Origin: Alistipes sp.
GTDB lineage: Bacteria; Bacteroidota; Bacteroidia; Bacteroidales; Rikenellaceae
DNA length: 6,278 nucleotides
Direction: 5' to 3'
Assembly (NCBI GenBank): GCA_017384185.1
Contig: JAFNUH010000391.1
Coordinates: forward strand, 1-6,278
Shown here: positions 1 to 5,639 of the stretch, in pieces
How positions within the stretch are numbered: the first letter of the stretch is position 1
Layout of the letters: every line of letters starts with the position of its first letter
Notes under the pieces: model-generated
Databases searched by the model: none
What the model was told of the DNA's origin: nothing
The model's input: only the letters and a program-made list of their open reading frames with translations
Translations under genes and position numbers: made by a program

Positions 1-766
1 ATATAGAGTAGGCGCTCTTTATGCGACCCGAAATCTCATATTTGATACCGTTGCGATCCAGCGCCTCAATAATCGGGGCATTGAACTTACGGATATACTC
101 CTCACGTGCAGCCGATGTTTCATTAATCTGGCGTGTAATCTCCTCGTACTCCTTGGGGAATCGATACTTCATACAGAGATCCTCCAGCTCGGTCTTAATG
201 GCGTGCAGACCAAGGCGATATGCCAAAGGAGCAAAGAGATATATTGTCTCGCCCGTAATCTTAATCTGCTTATTTTGGGGCATAGCACCCAACGTGCGCA
301 TATTGTGCAGGCGGTCGGCAATCTTTATCAATATTACTCGTACGTCGTCTGACAATGTCAAAAGTACCTTGCGGAAGTACTCCGCCTGACGAGAGGTGTC
401 GGCATTAAATACGCCTGACATTTTTGTGAGTCCATCGACCATCGATGCAATCTTATGTCCGAAGATATGCTCCATATCCTCCACGGTGTAGTCCGTATCC
501 TCCACCACATCGTGCAACAAGGCTGCTACGACCGACTTAACACCTAAGCCAATCTCGTCAACAACAATCTGAGCTACTGCAATAGGATGCAGGAAGTAAG
601 GTTCGCCCGAACGGCGCCTAACTCCCTGATGGGCCTCTTTCGCAAGGAAGAATGCTCGTTTGATGAAATTCCAGTCATCCTCCTTCTTACAGATTCTCTT
701 GCACGACTCTGCCAATGCTTCCCATTTACTCTGAATGAGTATCTCGTCCTCTGCAGTATAATTCAT
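1..766 (-). CDS. relA/spoT: RelA/SpoT (p)ppGpp synthetase/hydrolase, N-terminal part
   Basis: This gene encodes a stringent-response enzyme that makes and degrades (p)ppGpp. Only the first 255 codons are present; the 3' end lies beyond the window start. The start is the ATG at 766 (MNYTAEDEIL). Residues about 35-185 form the HD hydrolase domain: H60 in YFLHP, H85-D86 with E89-D90 in LLHDVVEDT, and D151 in IADRLHNMR. These match the manganese-binding and catalytic positions of bifunctional Rel enzymes, so hydrolase activity is probably intact, unlike in E. coli RelA. The last visible residues, GRIKSAYSI, are the usual opening of the synthetase domain. The expected C-terminal TGS and ACT regulatory domains are out of view. 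The gene lies 78 nt downstream of recA on the same strand, so co-transcription is possible, although a hairpin sits between them. The family call is very secure; the choice between relA, spoT and rel as a name is not. Confidence 0.95.
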   Translation of the reverse strand, partial: MNYTAEDEILIQSKWEALAESCKRICKKEDDWNFIKRAFFLAKEAHQGVRRRSGEPYFLHPIAVAQIVVDEIGLGVKSVVAALLHDVVEDTDYTVEDMEHIFGHKIASMVDGLTKMSGVFNADTSRQAEYFRKVLLTLSDDVRVILIKIADRLHNMRTLGAMPQNKQIKITGETIYLFAPLAYRLGLHAIKTELEDLCMKYRFPKEYEEITRQINETSAAREEYIRKFNAPIIEALDRNGIKYEISGRIKSAYSI

Positions 767-801
767 AAGCTCAAGTGTTATATTTGCCTATATACGACAG
801 C

Positions 802-833
802 GCACAAGAGGGGCAGCTACCCTACTCTTGTGC
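802..833. other. Hairpin between recA and relA/spoT
   Basis: A perfect 9-bp inverted repeat, GCACAAGAG (802-810) with CTCTTGTGC (825-833), encloses a possible inner GGG/CCC pairing (811-813 with 820-822). It starts 12 nt past the recA stop codon. On the minus strand, in the direction of recA transcription, no U-run follows, so it is not a standard intrinsic terminator there. On the plus strand a modest T-rich stretch (TTGTCTTTTAG) follows, but no plus-strand gene precedes it. It may stabilise the recA 3' end, be a processing site, or act as a partial terminator that lowers expression of the downstream gene. Confidence 0.55.
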
Positions 834-844
834 TTGTCTTTTAG

Positions 845-1858
845 TTATTTCTGTGCTTTCATCGCTTCACGCAACTTCTCCTCTATCTCGTTGCGTAGCT
901 CGTCGTTGCTGCGGAGTAGCTCCTTTACAGCGTCACGTCCCTGACCAATCTTCTGCTCTCCGTATGAGAACCACGAGCCAGCCTTGCGTATGATGCCGTA
1001 GTCAACTCCCAAATCAACTATCTCGCCAATCTTTGATATACCCTCGCCGAACATAATGTCGAACTCGGCACGCTTGAACGGAGGTGCCACCTTGTTCTTT
1101 ACGACCTTAACCTTGGTGCGTGTTCCGAGCTGCTCCTCGCCATCCTTGATAACCGATGCACGGCGGATGTCGATACGTACGCTGGCGTAGAACTTCAGTG
1201 CGTTACCACCCGTTGTAGTCTCAGGATTGCCATATACCACGCCAATTTTATCACGCAACTGGTTGATAAAGATGCAGACGGTCTTAGTCTTTGAGATGCT
1301 GGCGGTAAGCTTACGCAGCGCCTGCGACATCAGTCGTGCCTGCAAACCCATCTTTGAATCACCCATCTCGCCCTCAATCTCTGCCTTAGGTGTAAGAGCC
1401 GCAACGGAGTCGATAACGATGATATCGATAGCGCTTGAGCGAATAAGTGAGTCGGCAATCTCCAAAGCCTGCTCGCCGTTGTCGGGCTGTGAGATGAGCA
1501 GATTATCTACATCTACACCCAGCTTCTGCGCATAGAATGAGTCGAAGGCGTGCTCTGCGTCGATAAATGCTGCGATACCTCCCGCCTTCTGCGCCTCAGC
1601 GATGGCGTGAATTGCCAGTGTGGTCTTACCAGATGACTCGGGACCATAAATCTCAATCACACGACCTTTGGGATAGCCTCCAACGCCCAATGCTATATCG
1701 AGCGTAATAGAGCCTGTGGGGATTACGGGGACGTTGGTAACGGCCTCGCTACTCATACGCATAATTGAGCCCTTACCGAAGTCCTTCTCTATCTTATCCA
1801 TCACCGCACTCAAGACTTTGAGCTTGTCGGCGTTTACTTGTGTCTTTTCAGTTGCCAT
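845..1858 (-). CDS. recA: Recombinase RecA
   Basis: RecA is an ATP-dependent strand-exchange protein that forms filaments on single-stranded DNA in recombinational repair. It also acts as co-protease for LexA where an SOS system exists. The protein has 337 residues (E. coli has 353) and is complete. An N-terminal oligomerisation segment (about 1-35) precedes the ATPase core. The core shows Walker [10 protein letters not shown] (72-80), the catalytic-glutamate segment FIDAEHAFD (98-106), Walker B IIVIDS (146-151), loop L1 around EGEMGDS (162-168) and loop L2 from NQLRDKIG through [18 protein letters not shown] (199-228). The C-terminal domain (about 270-337) ends in a charged helix with a basic tail, lacking the very acidic tail of E. 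coli RecA. The ATG at 1858 gives the canonical start. The gene follows bcp after only 8 nt, so the two are probably one transcription unit. I see no obvious separate promoter or SOS-type operator in the gap. Confidence 0.99.
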   Translation of the reverse strand: MATEKTQVNADKLKVLSAVMDKIEKDFGKGSIMRMSSEAVTNVPVIPTGSITLDIALGVGGYPKGRVIEIYGPESSGKTTLAIHAIAEAQKAGGIAAFIDAEHAFDSFYAQKLGVDVDNLLISQPDNGEQALEIADSLIRSSAIDIIVIDSVAALTPKAEIEGEMGDSKMGLQARLMSQALRKLTASISKTKTVCIFINQLRDKIGVVYGNPETTTGGNALKFYASVRIDIRRASVIKDGEEQLGTRTKVKVVKNKVAPPFKRAEFDIMFGEGISKIGEIVDLGVDYGIIRKAGSWFSYGEQKIGQGRDAVKELLRSNDELRNEIEEKLREAMKAQK

Positions 1859-1866
1859 ATCTTTTT

Positions 1867-2334
1867 CTATTTTTTATCTAATTCATTAATAATTTGGTTG
1901 TAGTGGTCCGAGGTCTTCACCTTGTCGAAGATGTGGGTTATGCGACCCTCTTCGTCCAGAAGGAAAGTCTTGCGTGCCACTCCCATATATTTTCTGCCGT
2001 ACATTGACTTCTCTACCCATACGCCAAATGCCTCACAAATCGAACGGTCGGTGTCGGCAAGCAGCGTGAAGTTCAACTCGTGCTTTGCGCAGAAGTTCTG
2101 GTGCGAGCGCTCGCTATCGGGACTTACGCCAACGATTCTAAAGCCTCTCTCAGCCAATGCCTCTTTGCCATCACGCAGGCTCTTTGCCTCTAATGTGCAA
2201 CCCGATGTGTTGTCCTTCGGGTAGAAGTAAAGCACCGTGCAACCACCCTTCAAGTCATCGAGTGACAATGTTGAACCATCCTGTGTTTTGCCTACAAAGT
2301 GGGGAGCCATATCCCCTACCGATAAATTTGCCAT
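1867..2334 (-). CDS. bcp: Thiol peroxidase, Bcp/PrxQ-type peroxiredoxin
   Basis: This cytoplasmic peroxiredoxin reduces hydrogen and organic peroxides using thioredoxin-type electron donors. It has 155 residues, the usual PrxQ length, with an AhpC/TSA thioredoxin fold throughout. The active-site motif [14 protein letters not shown] (37-50) carries T43 and peroxidatic C46, and R121 in VARKTFLL completes the catalytic triad. The E. coli Bcp resolving cysteine, five residues after the peroxidatic one, is replaced by K51. C82 lies 36 residues after C46, the spacing I recall for PrxQ proteins that resolve through helix alpha-3, so it is the likely resolving cysteine. C32 and C100 are also present. 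The start is the ATG at 2334, preceded by an A/T-rich leader. The gene heads a unit with recA 8 nt downstream, and a good Bacteroidetes -7 element lies about 30 nt upstream. Confidence 0.97.
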   Translation of the reverse strand: MANLSVGDMAPHFVGKTQDGSTLSLDDLKGGCTVLYFYPKDNTSGCTLEAKSLRDGKEALAERGFRIVGVSPDSERSHQNFCAKHELNFTLLADTDRSICEAFGVWVEKSMYGRKYMGVARKTFLLDEEGRITHIFDKVKTSDHYNQIINELDKK

Positions 2335-2363
2335 TTTGTGTAAATTTTGCGGGTATAATAATC

Positions 2364-2371
2364 CAAAGATA
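2364..2371 (-). promoter_or_regulatory. Candidate -7 promoter element for bcp-recA
   Basis: On the minus strand this reads TATCTTTG, an exact match to the Bacteroidetes -7 consensus TAnnTTTG. It lies 29 nt upstream of the bcp ATG, which predicts a short 5' leader of about 20-25 nt. The region near -33 is T-rich (GCATTTTTTAGC) but has no clear TTG, so only half of the promoter is convincing. It is the only good promoter signal seen between the cysteine-rich protein gene and bcp, and would drive bcp, recA and possibly relA/spoT. Confidence 0.6.
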
Positions 2372-2469
2372 TAAAATTTTCTGCTAAAAAATGCATCTGG
2401 AAGCTGAAAAATCCGTGCCAGAACTCAATTTTTGCTCTTTTACCCACTTTGCGGCGGCTTCTCTGCGAC

Positions 2470-2682
2470 TTAGTCCCACATCATTACAGTCTGCACCTGC
2501 TCGTTAAACTCCTCTTGTGAGGTGTTCAGTCGGCGATTGCATCCAGGACAACGTATTGGCGACTCGGTCTCAACATAACTCTCACAACCTACACATCGTG
2601 GAAGCAAACCCATTGACTCATCTTGACTGTAATTGAACTCAGCGCCACAGTGACGACATTTGATAACATAAGCGATTCCCAT
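2470..2682 (-). CDS. Small protein with three CxxC pairs, probably zinc-binding
   Basis: I do not recognise a named family. With the ATG at 2682 the protein has 70 residues and begins MGIAYVIKCRHCGAEF. It carries three CxxC pairs: C9-C12 (CRHC), C30-C33 (CVGC) and C45-C48 (CPGC). The first and third look like zinc-ribbon or rubredoxin-type knuckles. Six cysteines are more than one tetrahedral zinc site needs. The C-terminal tail (about 53-70, ending VQTVMMWD) is acidic with no cysteine. A GTG at 2712 would add ten residues (NNNLKLFTI) but would overlap the preceding small ORF by 8 nt and encode what looks like an A/T-rich leader, so I prefer 2682. There is no signal peptide or membrane segment, so it is probably cytoplasmic. 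It follows two tiny hydrophobic ORFs with a regular 22-nt gap, suggesting one transcript. The coding call is firm; function is unknown. Confidence 0.8.
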   Translation of the reverse strand: MGIAYVIKCRHCGAEFNYSQDESMGLLPRCVGCESYVETESPIRCPGCNRRLNTSQEEFNEQVQTVMMWD

Positions 2683-2691
2683 AATTGTAAA

Positions 2692-2707
2692 AAGTTTTAA
2701 GTTGTTA
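2692..2707 (-). repeat. Intercistronic repeat, copy 2 (before the CxxC protein)
   Basis: The minus strand reads TAACAACTTAAAACTT. The same sequence with one change (TAACAACTAAAAACTT) occurs at 2795-2810. In this copy the first TAA is the stop codon of the second small ORF, and the repeat fills most of the 22-nt gap to the next ATG. It may be an A-rich translation leader copied with the upstream ORF. Confidence 0.6.
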
Positions 2708-2788
2708 TTCACCCCATTTTGTATCTGCGCCTGTAATGTATAACATCACGTTGGCGGTCATTGCCAAAAGCATAAAAATCAGAAGCAT
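2705..2788 (-). CDS. Small hydrophobic ORF 2, 27 residues
   Basis: A short ORF reads MLLIFMLLAM-TANVMLYITG-ADTKWGE, with an ATG at 2788 and a TAA at 2705-2707. Residues 1-19 are almost entirely hydrophobic and could form a single membrane helix, followed by a short polar tail. The start has an A-rich leader like other genes in this window. The stop is 22 nt upstream of the ATG of the CxxC protein, and the start is 22 nt downstream of the stop of the other small ORF. The two small ORFs share a Met/Leu/Phe-rich opening (ML-L-F-ML), so they may be duplicates, though such composition can arise by chance. No homologue is recognised. Support comes from position, spacing and composition only. Confidence 0.5.
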   Translation of the reverse strand: MLLIFMLLAMTANVMLYITGADTKWGE

Positions 2789-2794
2789 ATCCGT

Positions 2795-2810
2795 AAGTTT
2801 TTAGTTGTTA
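2795..2810 (-). repeat. Intercistronic repeat, copy 1 (before small ORF 2)
   Basis: The minus strand reads TAACAACTAAAAACTT, 15 of 16 bases identical to 2692-2707. It begins immediately after the stop codon of the first small ORF and lies 6 nt before the ATG of the second. The two copies are 103 nt apart, which fits duplication of a small-ORF-plus-leader unit. Confidence 0.6.
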
Positions 2811-2891
2811 TTATCTTCTTCCTCCAAAAAGCATCGATAAAACCTCTGCCGAGATACCGATTACGCATAACATAAAAAATAACATAAGCAT
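2811..2891 (-). CDS. Small hydrophobic ORF 1, 26 residues
   Basis: A short ORF reads MLMLFFMLCVIGI-SAEVLSMLFGGRR, with an ATG at 2891 and a TAA at 2811-2813. Residues 1-22 are mostly hydrophobic with one glutamate (E16), and the C-terminus is Gly-Gly-Arg-Arg. This suits one membrane-spanning helix, with the arginines most likely on the cytoplasmic side (inference). The ATG follows an A-rich leader, AACCAAAACAACG. A second ATG two codons later is an alternative start. It is the first ORF of the apparent unit leading to the second small ORF and the CxxC protein. It could be a small membrane subunit, a toxin-like peptide or a leader peptide; nothing in the sequence decides between these. No homologue is recognised. 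Confidence 0.5.
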   Translation of the reverse strand: MLMLFFMLCVIGISAEVLSMLFGGRR

Positions 2892-2912
2892 CGTTGTTTT
2901 GGTTTCACAATG

Positions 2913-2920
2913 CAAAATAA
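2913..2920 (-). promoter_or_regulatory. Weak candidate -7 element for the small-ORF unit
   Basis: The minus strand reads TTATTTTG, seven of eight positions of TAnnTTTG, 21 nt before the first small ORF. A TTG (in GTTGACAC) lies 14 nt upstream, closer than the usual spacing of about 20 nt. The adjacent palindrome (2930-2948) would overlap the upstream part of such a promoter. Transcription could instead read through from the WYL gene, which ends 89 nt upstream of the first small ORF. Confidence 0.3.
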
Positions 2921-2929
2921 CAACCGTGC

Positions 2930-2948
2930 TGTGTCAACTTGTGACACA
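2930..2948. promoter_or_regulatory. Palindrome upstream of the small ORFs, operator-like
   Basis: TGTGTCA (2930-2936) and TGACACA (2942-2948) form a perfect 7-bp inverted repeat around the 5-nt centre ACTTG. It lies between the WYL regulator stop codon and the first small ORF, next to the weak promoter candidate. There is no T-run after it on either strand, so it does not look like a terminator. A dimeric DNA-binding protein, perhaps the neighbouring regulator, could use it as an operator; that link is inference. Confidence 0.45.
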
Positions 2949-2980
2949 ACAAAACTTTTTAAGAAAAAATGTGTGATTTT

Positions 2981-3892
2981 TTACTGTTTGATGGCTTCAG
3001 ACCAATATTTTGCCACATAATTGGCTAAATATTGCTCCAAGTCGGGGGTGTCGATGATGCGAATATCATCCATCAAGCCCACAACGAATCGTGCAACGCC
3101 AGCATAGTTGGCAACCTCAGTGTCGAGCATCCAGCGACCATCTTCGGTTGGTGTTAGCTGTTGCTCGGCAAGCGGATACTCCTCAAGCAGCAGGTTACGT
3201 GATAGGATACCCAATGATAAACGCACACGAAGGCGCTCATTGCCATTCATTCGGAAAATGTCAATAAAGCTCTTTTCGTGCTGTGGCCGGTACTGCCACT
3301 CGGTGTTTGTAATCTCTACGGAGTCTATGCGGGCGAGCTTGAAGAGCTTGCAACTTTTGCTCTCGGTGTCGAAGCACCACACCTGAACGTAGTTTGTGGT
3401 AAATGCGAAGGGCTCAACGAGACGGTCACGTACCGCACCGCCGTGTGACGAGCGGTATGCGTGTAGGATGACTTGGCGCTTCTCCTCTATGGCGTTGATT
3501 AGTGCGTGAACAGTTGCGGCATTGCTGCCACGTACAATGGTGTCTGCGAGGATTTTATTGTCGTAGACAGAGTAAAGCTTGCGTTTGAGATTCTGCTTGA
3601 GTAGGTTTGTGTCGTCGATGCTCTCGATGGCACGCTTTAGAATTACAGCCTCCTCCTCGGTGAAGTGTACCAACTGAGATATATCCTTAAAGTGTGGCGA
3701 CTCTTTATCGAGACGGATACAGTTGCCACTCTTCTTGATTACAAAACCAGCCTCACGGAATGTGTCTATATATCGATATATTGTACGGCGTGACATATCG
3801 AGTCGCTCAGCCATATCATCCACGGTGTAGGATGTGTTGGCTGTCAACATCTTCATTAGACGTAATATTCTCTCAATCTTTGGCTGATCCAT
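2981..3892 (-). CDS. HTH and WYL-domain transcriptional regulator (YafY-like)
   Basis: This is a 303-residue cytoplasmic DNA-binding regulator. Residues 4-60 form a DeoR/HTH_11-type winged helix, with a recognition helix near LDMSRRTIYRYIDTFREAGF (31-50). A linker (about 65-130) leads to a WYL domain at about 136-200, seen in the run VEPFAFTTNYVQVWCFD and then KLFKLARIDSVEI. The namesake Trp-Tyr-Leu triplet is W172-C173-F174 here, and the following RxFRLdRI-type motif is KLFKLARI (182-189). I believe such variants occur among Bacteroidetes members. The C-terminus (about 218-303, NERLRVRLSL onward) resembles the WCX extension. WYL domains sense ligands, possibly nucleotides or nucleic acids; the ligand and targets here are unknown. 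The ATG at 3892 is preceded by an A/T-rich leader and an 8-bp inverted repeat at 3921-3948. The downstream neighbours are the two small ORFs and the CxxC protein, which are possible targets. Confidence 0.9.
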   Translation of the reverse strand: MDQPKIERILRLMKMLTANTSYTVDDMAERLDMSRRTIYRYIDTFREAGFVIKKSGNCIRLDKESPHFKDISQLVHFTEEEAVILKRAIESIDDTNLLKQNLKRKLYSVYDNKILADTIVRGSNAATVHALINAIEEKRQVILHAYRSSHGGAVRDRLVEPFAFTTNYVQVWCFDTESKSCKLFKLARIDSVEITNTEWQYRPQHEKSFIDIFRMNGNERLRVRLSLGILSRNLLLEEYPLAEQQLTPTEDGRWMLDTEVANYAGVARFVVGLMDDIRIIDTPDLEQYLANYVAKYWSEAIKQ

Positions 3893-3920
3893 AGGCTATA
3901 TTAGGAGCTATTATTTCTTT

Positions 3921-3948
3921 ATTAGCAAAAGCAGGTCGTCTTGCTAAT
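3921..3948. promoter_or_regulatory. Inverted repeat upstream of the WYL regulator
   Basis: ATTAGCAA (3921-3928) and TTGCTAAT (3941-3948) are perfect 8-bp inverted arms separated by 12 nt. The near arm lies 28 nt from the WYL gene ATG. Arm length and 20-nt centre-to-centre spacing (about two helical turns) suit a dimeric regulator, so autoregulation is plausible but unproven. I could not identify a convincing -7 element beside it. Confidence 0.4.
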
Positions 3949-3961
3949 CAGTTGCATACCC

Positions 3962-4049
3962 TGCGGCTTCCAGCCGCATTTACAAATCTGACCCACCCCC
4001 ACACCCCCGCCTCAGGCAGGGGCTTTGGTCGCCGCAAGCGGCTCCAAAG
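3962..4049. repeat. GC-rich cluster of three hairpins between dnaA and the WYL gene
   Basis: Three stem-loops follow one another in a GC-rich island flanked by AT-rich DNA. The first is TGCGGCT/AGCCGCA (3962-3968 with 3972-3978). The second is CCCCCGCC/GGCAGGGG (4004-4011 with 4015-4022), whose one mismatch becomes a wobble pair in minus-strand RNA. The third is CTTTGG..GCCGC/GCGGC.CCAAAG (4023-4028 and 4031-4035 with 4038-4042 and 4044-4049), directly abutting the second. The word GCGGCT recurs in the first and third. It has no coding potential that I can see. It resembles a REP-like or other dispersed intergenic palindromic element, but whether it is repeated elsewhere cannot be seen from one window. 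Confidence 0.5.
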
Positions 4050-4098
4050 GTCGTAGAACCGGAGGTTGTGTAGCGTTTTGTGTTATTATATTGCAAAT

Positions 4099-4134
4099 AT
4101 ATATAAAAATCGCCCGACTTTTCAGCCGAGCGAT
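4099..4134 (-). terminator. Intrinsic terminator of dnaA
   Basis: On the minus strand an 11-bp stem, ATCGCTCGGCT with AGTCGGGCGAT, closes with two G-U wobble pairs around a GAAA tetraloop (stem arms 4124-4134 and 4109-4119). It is followed at once by TTTTATATAT. It begins 30 nt after the dnaA stop codon, in the right orientation. Stem, stable GNRA loop and T-rich tail together make a textbook rho-independent terminator. It should separate dnaA transcription from the WYL gene downstream. Confidence 0.88.
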
Positions 4135-4164
4135 GTATTTATTGTGCGGGTGTAGTACTTTTTA

Positions 4165-5574
4165 CTACCCTGCAATAATCAACTTCTCAATCTCCTCAAT
4201 CTGGTTGCGGAACACCTTGTCGGTCTCGATAAGGTTTGTTACGTTCTTGCACGAGTGGAGCACCGTTGCGTGGTTACGACCTCCGATGGCTGAGCCGATG
4301 GCTGTCAAGGGTAACTTAGTGTGTTGCTTTGCCAAGTACATCGCAATCTGTCGTGCCTGTGCCACTTCACGTGTACGCTTGGTAGAGTTAAAGCTCTGCT
4401 CGTCGATGTCGAAGTATTGGCATACAATCTCAGTAATTCGGTTAACTGAAATCTCCTTCTGCGACATATGAACATACGCCTTCAGCACCTCCTTGGCAAG
4501 CGATGTAGAGAATCGGCGATTCATATACTGTGCATTTGCCTTCAGCGAGAGCAATGCGCCCTCAATCTCACGAATATTTGCTGAGATGTTATCGGCAAGG
4601 TATGTTATCACCTCGTCGGGGAGGCTTACGCCCATCATCTCCGACTTTGAACGGATAATCTTGAGCTTTGTCTCGTAGTCGGGTGTGTCAATCTTAGCCG
4701 ATAGACCCCACTTAAAACGGGTAAGCAATCGCTGCTCAATATCCTTAAGCTCTACGGGCGGCTTGTCCGATGTGAGGATAATCTGCTTGCCTGCCAGCTG
4801 CAAGTGGTTGAAGATGTTAAAGAAGGCATTCTGTGTACCTACTTTATTTCCCGACAACTCCTGAATATCGTCGATAATCAAGACATCAATCATCTGATAG
4901 AAACGGATGAAGTCGTTGATTTCGCCATTCTTGTATGCCGTAAGGAACTGTGCCTGGAACTTGTTTGTCGAGACGTAGAGTACCTGCAACTCGGGATGGC
5001 GCTCACGCACCTCGTGTCCGATAGCCTGCACGATGTGAGTCTTACCCAAGCCCGATGCTCCATAAATATAGAGGGGGTTGAAGGGCGAAGAGCCGGGTGT
5101 GAGGGCTACGGTCTTACCAGCCGAACGAGCCAAACGGTTACACTCTCCCTCCACGTGTGTAGAGAATGTGTATCTTGCGTTGAGCTGCGGGTCAATCGAA
5201 AGACGCTTCAAGCCGGGGATAACAAACGGGTTCTTGGGCAAGTTCTGCGTGTCGGTCTGCGCCACAATCTTCGAGATGGGCGTAGTATCGACGTTGCCTA
5301 CCACATTGGGCTTCTCCTCATTGTTGGGGATGGCGTAGTAGAGACGTGTCTGCTTGCCGAAGAGCTGCATTATAATAGGGAATATCTTGCGGAAATTCTG
5401 GTCGATATACTTGGCGTAGCTCTCATTGGGCACCTTAAGACGAAGATTTGTTCCGTCCCAACCCAGCGGCTTGATGGGCGCAAACCAGGTAGCAAACTCC
5501 TCCTGAGAGGTCTGCTCCTTAATCTTGCTTAGGCAAGCCTGCCATACGTCGTTGTATGTCTGTGAGTTCACCAT
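4165..5574 (-). CDS. dnaA: Chromosomal replication initiator DnaA
   Basis: DnaA is the AAA+ ATPase that binds DnaA boxes, melts the origin and helps load the replicative helicase. It also acts as a transcription factor. With the ATG at 5574 the protein has 469 residues, normal for DnaA. Domain I (about 1-85, from MVNSQTYNDVWQACLSKI) is followed by a linker (about 86-115). The AAA+ core has Walker A GASGLGKTH (172-180), Walker B VLIIDDIQ (231-238), sensor I TSD (268-270), an arginine-finger segment RLLTRF (282-287; R286 the likely finger) and sensor II NIREIEGA (333-340). Domain IV (about 375-469) carries the DNA-binding signature GGRNHATVLHSC (431-442), with Asn where E. coli has Asp. The frame stays open upstream to an ATG at 5703. 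That would add 43 residues unlike DnaA and would start at or before the predicted transcript start, so 5574 is chosen. A terminator follows the gene. Confidence 0.98.
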   Translation of the reverse strand: MVNSQTYNDVWQACLSKIKEQTSQEEFATWFAPIKPLGWDGTNLRLKVPNESYAKYIDQNFRKIFPIIMQLFGKQTRLYYAIPNNEEKPNVVGNVDTTPISKIVAQTDTQNLPKNPFVIPGLKRLSIDPQLNARYTFSTHVEGECNRLARSAGKTVALTPGSSPFNPLYIYGASGLGKTHIVQAIGHEVRERHPELQVLYVSTNKFQAQFLTAYKNGEINDFIRFYQMIDVLIIDDIQELSGNKVGTQNAFFNIFNHLQLAGKQIILTSDKPPVELKDIEQRLLTRFKWGLSAKIDTPDYETKLKIIRSKSEMMGVSLPDEVITYLADNISANIREIEGALLSLKANAQYMNRRFSTSLAKEVLKAYVHMSQKEISVNRITEIVCQYFDIDEQSFNSTKRTREVAQARQIAMYLAKQHTKLPLTAIGSAIGGRNHATVLHSCKNVTNLIETDKVFRNQIEEIEKLIIAG

Positions 5575-5639
5575 TTTCGTTACAAAAATTCCAATTCCTA
5601 TTAAATAAAGTGCTATCTTTGGTGCGAATCTTGTCCCTA

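Noticed and set aside
587..993. Two overlapping plus-strand frames across the relA/spoT start and the recA end
   Set aside because: They are antisense to confident genes, with low-complexity or Cys-rich translations and no plausible promoter.
2395..2426. TCTGG/CCAGA arms downstream of the CxxC gene as a terminator
   Set aside because: There are only five base pairs with a 17-nt loop and no T-run directly after it on the minus strand.
2683..2712. A GTG start adding ten residues to the CxxC protein
   Set aside because: The extra codons come from the A/T-rich leader that is repeated before the second small ORF and overlap that ORF; the ATG at 2682 fits better.
2919..2940. A TTGACA hexamer as an E. 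coli-type -35 box
   Set aside because: No matching TATAAT lies at 16-18 nt, and Bacteroidetes primary promoters do not use this consensus; the hexamer is part of the palindrome.
4025..4471. A 148-codon plus-strand frame across the hairpin cluster and the dnaA 3' end
   Set aside because: It runs through the hairpin cluster, the dnaA terminator and antisense to dnaA domain IV, with no family resemblance.
4804..5532. A 242-codon open frame on the plus strand opposite dnaA
   Set aside because: It lies wholly inside dnaA on the other strand, has no recognisable domain, and long antisense frames are expected from the codon bias of this gene.
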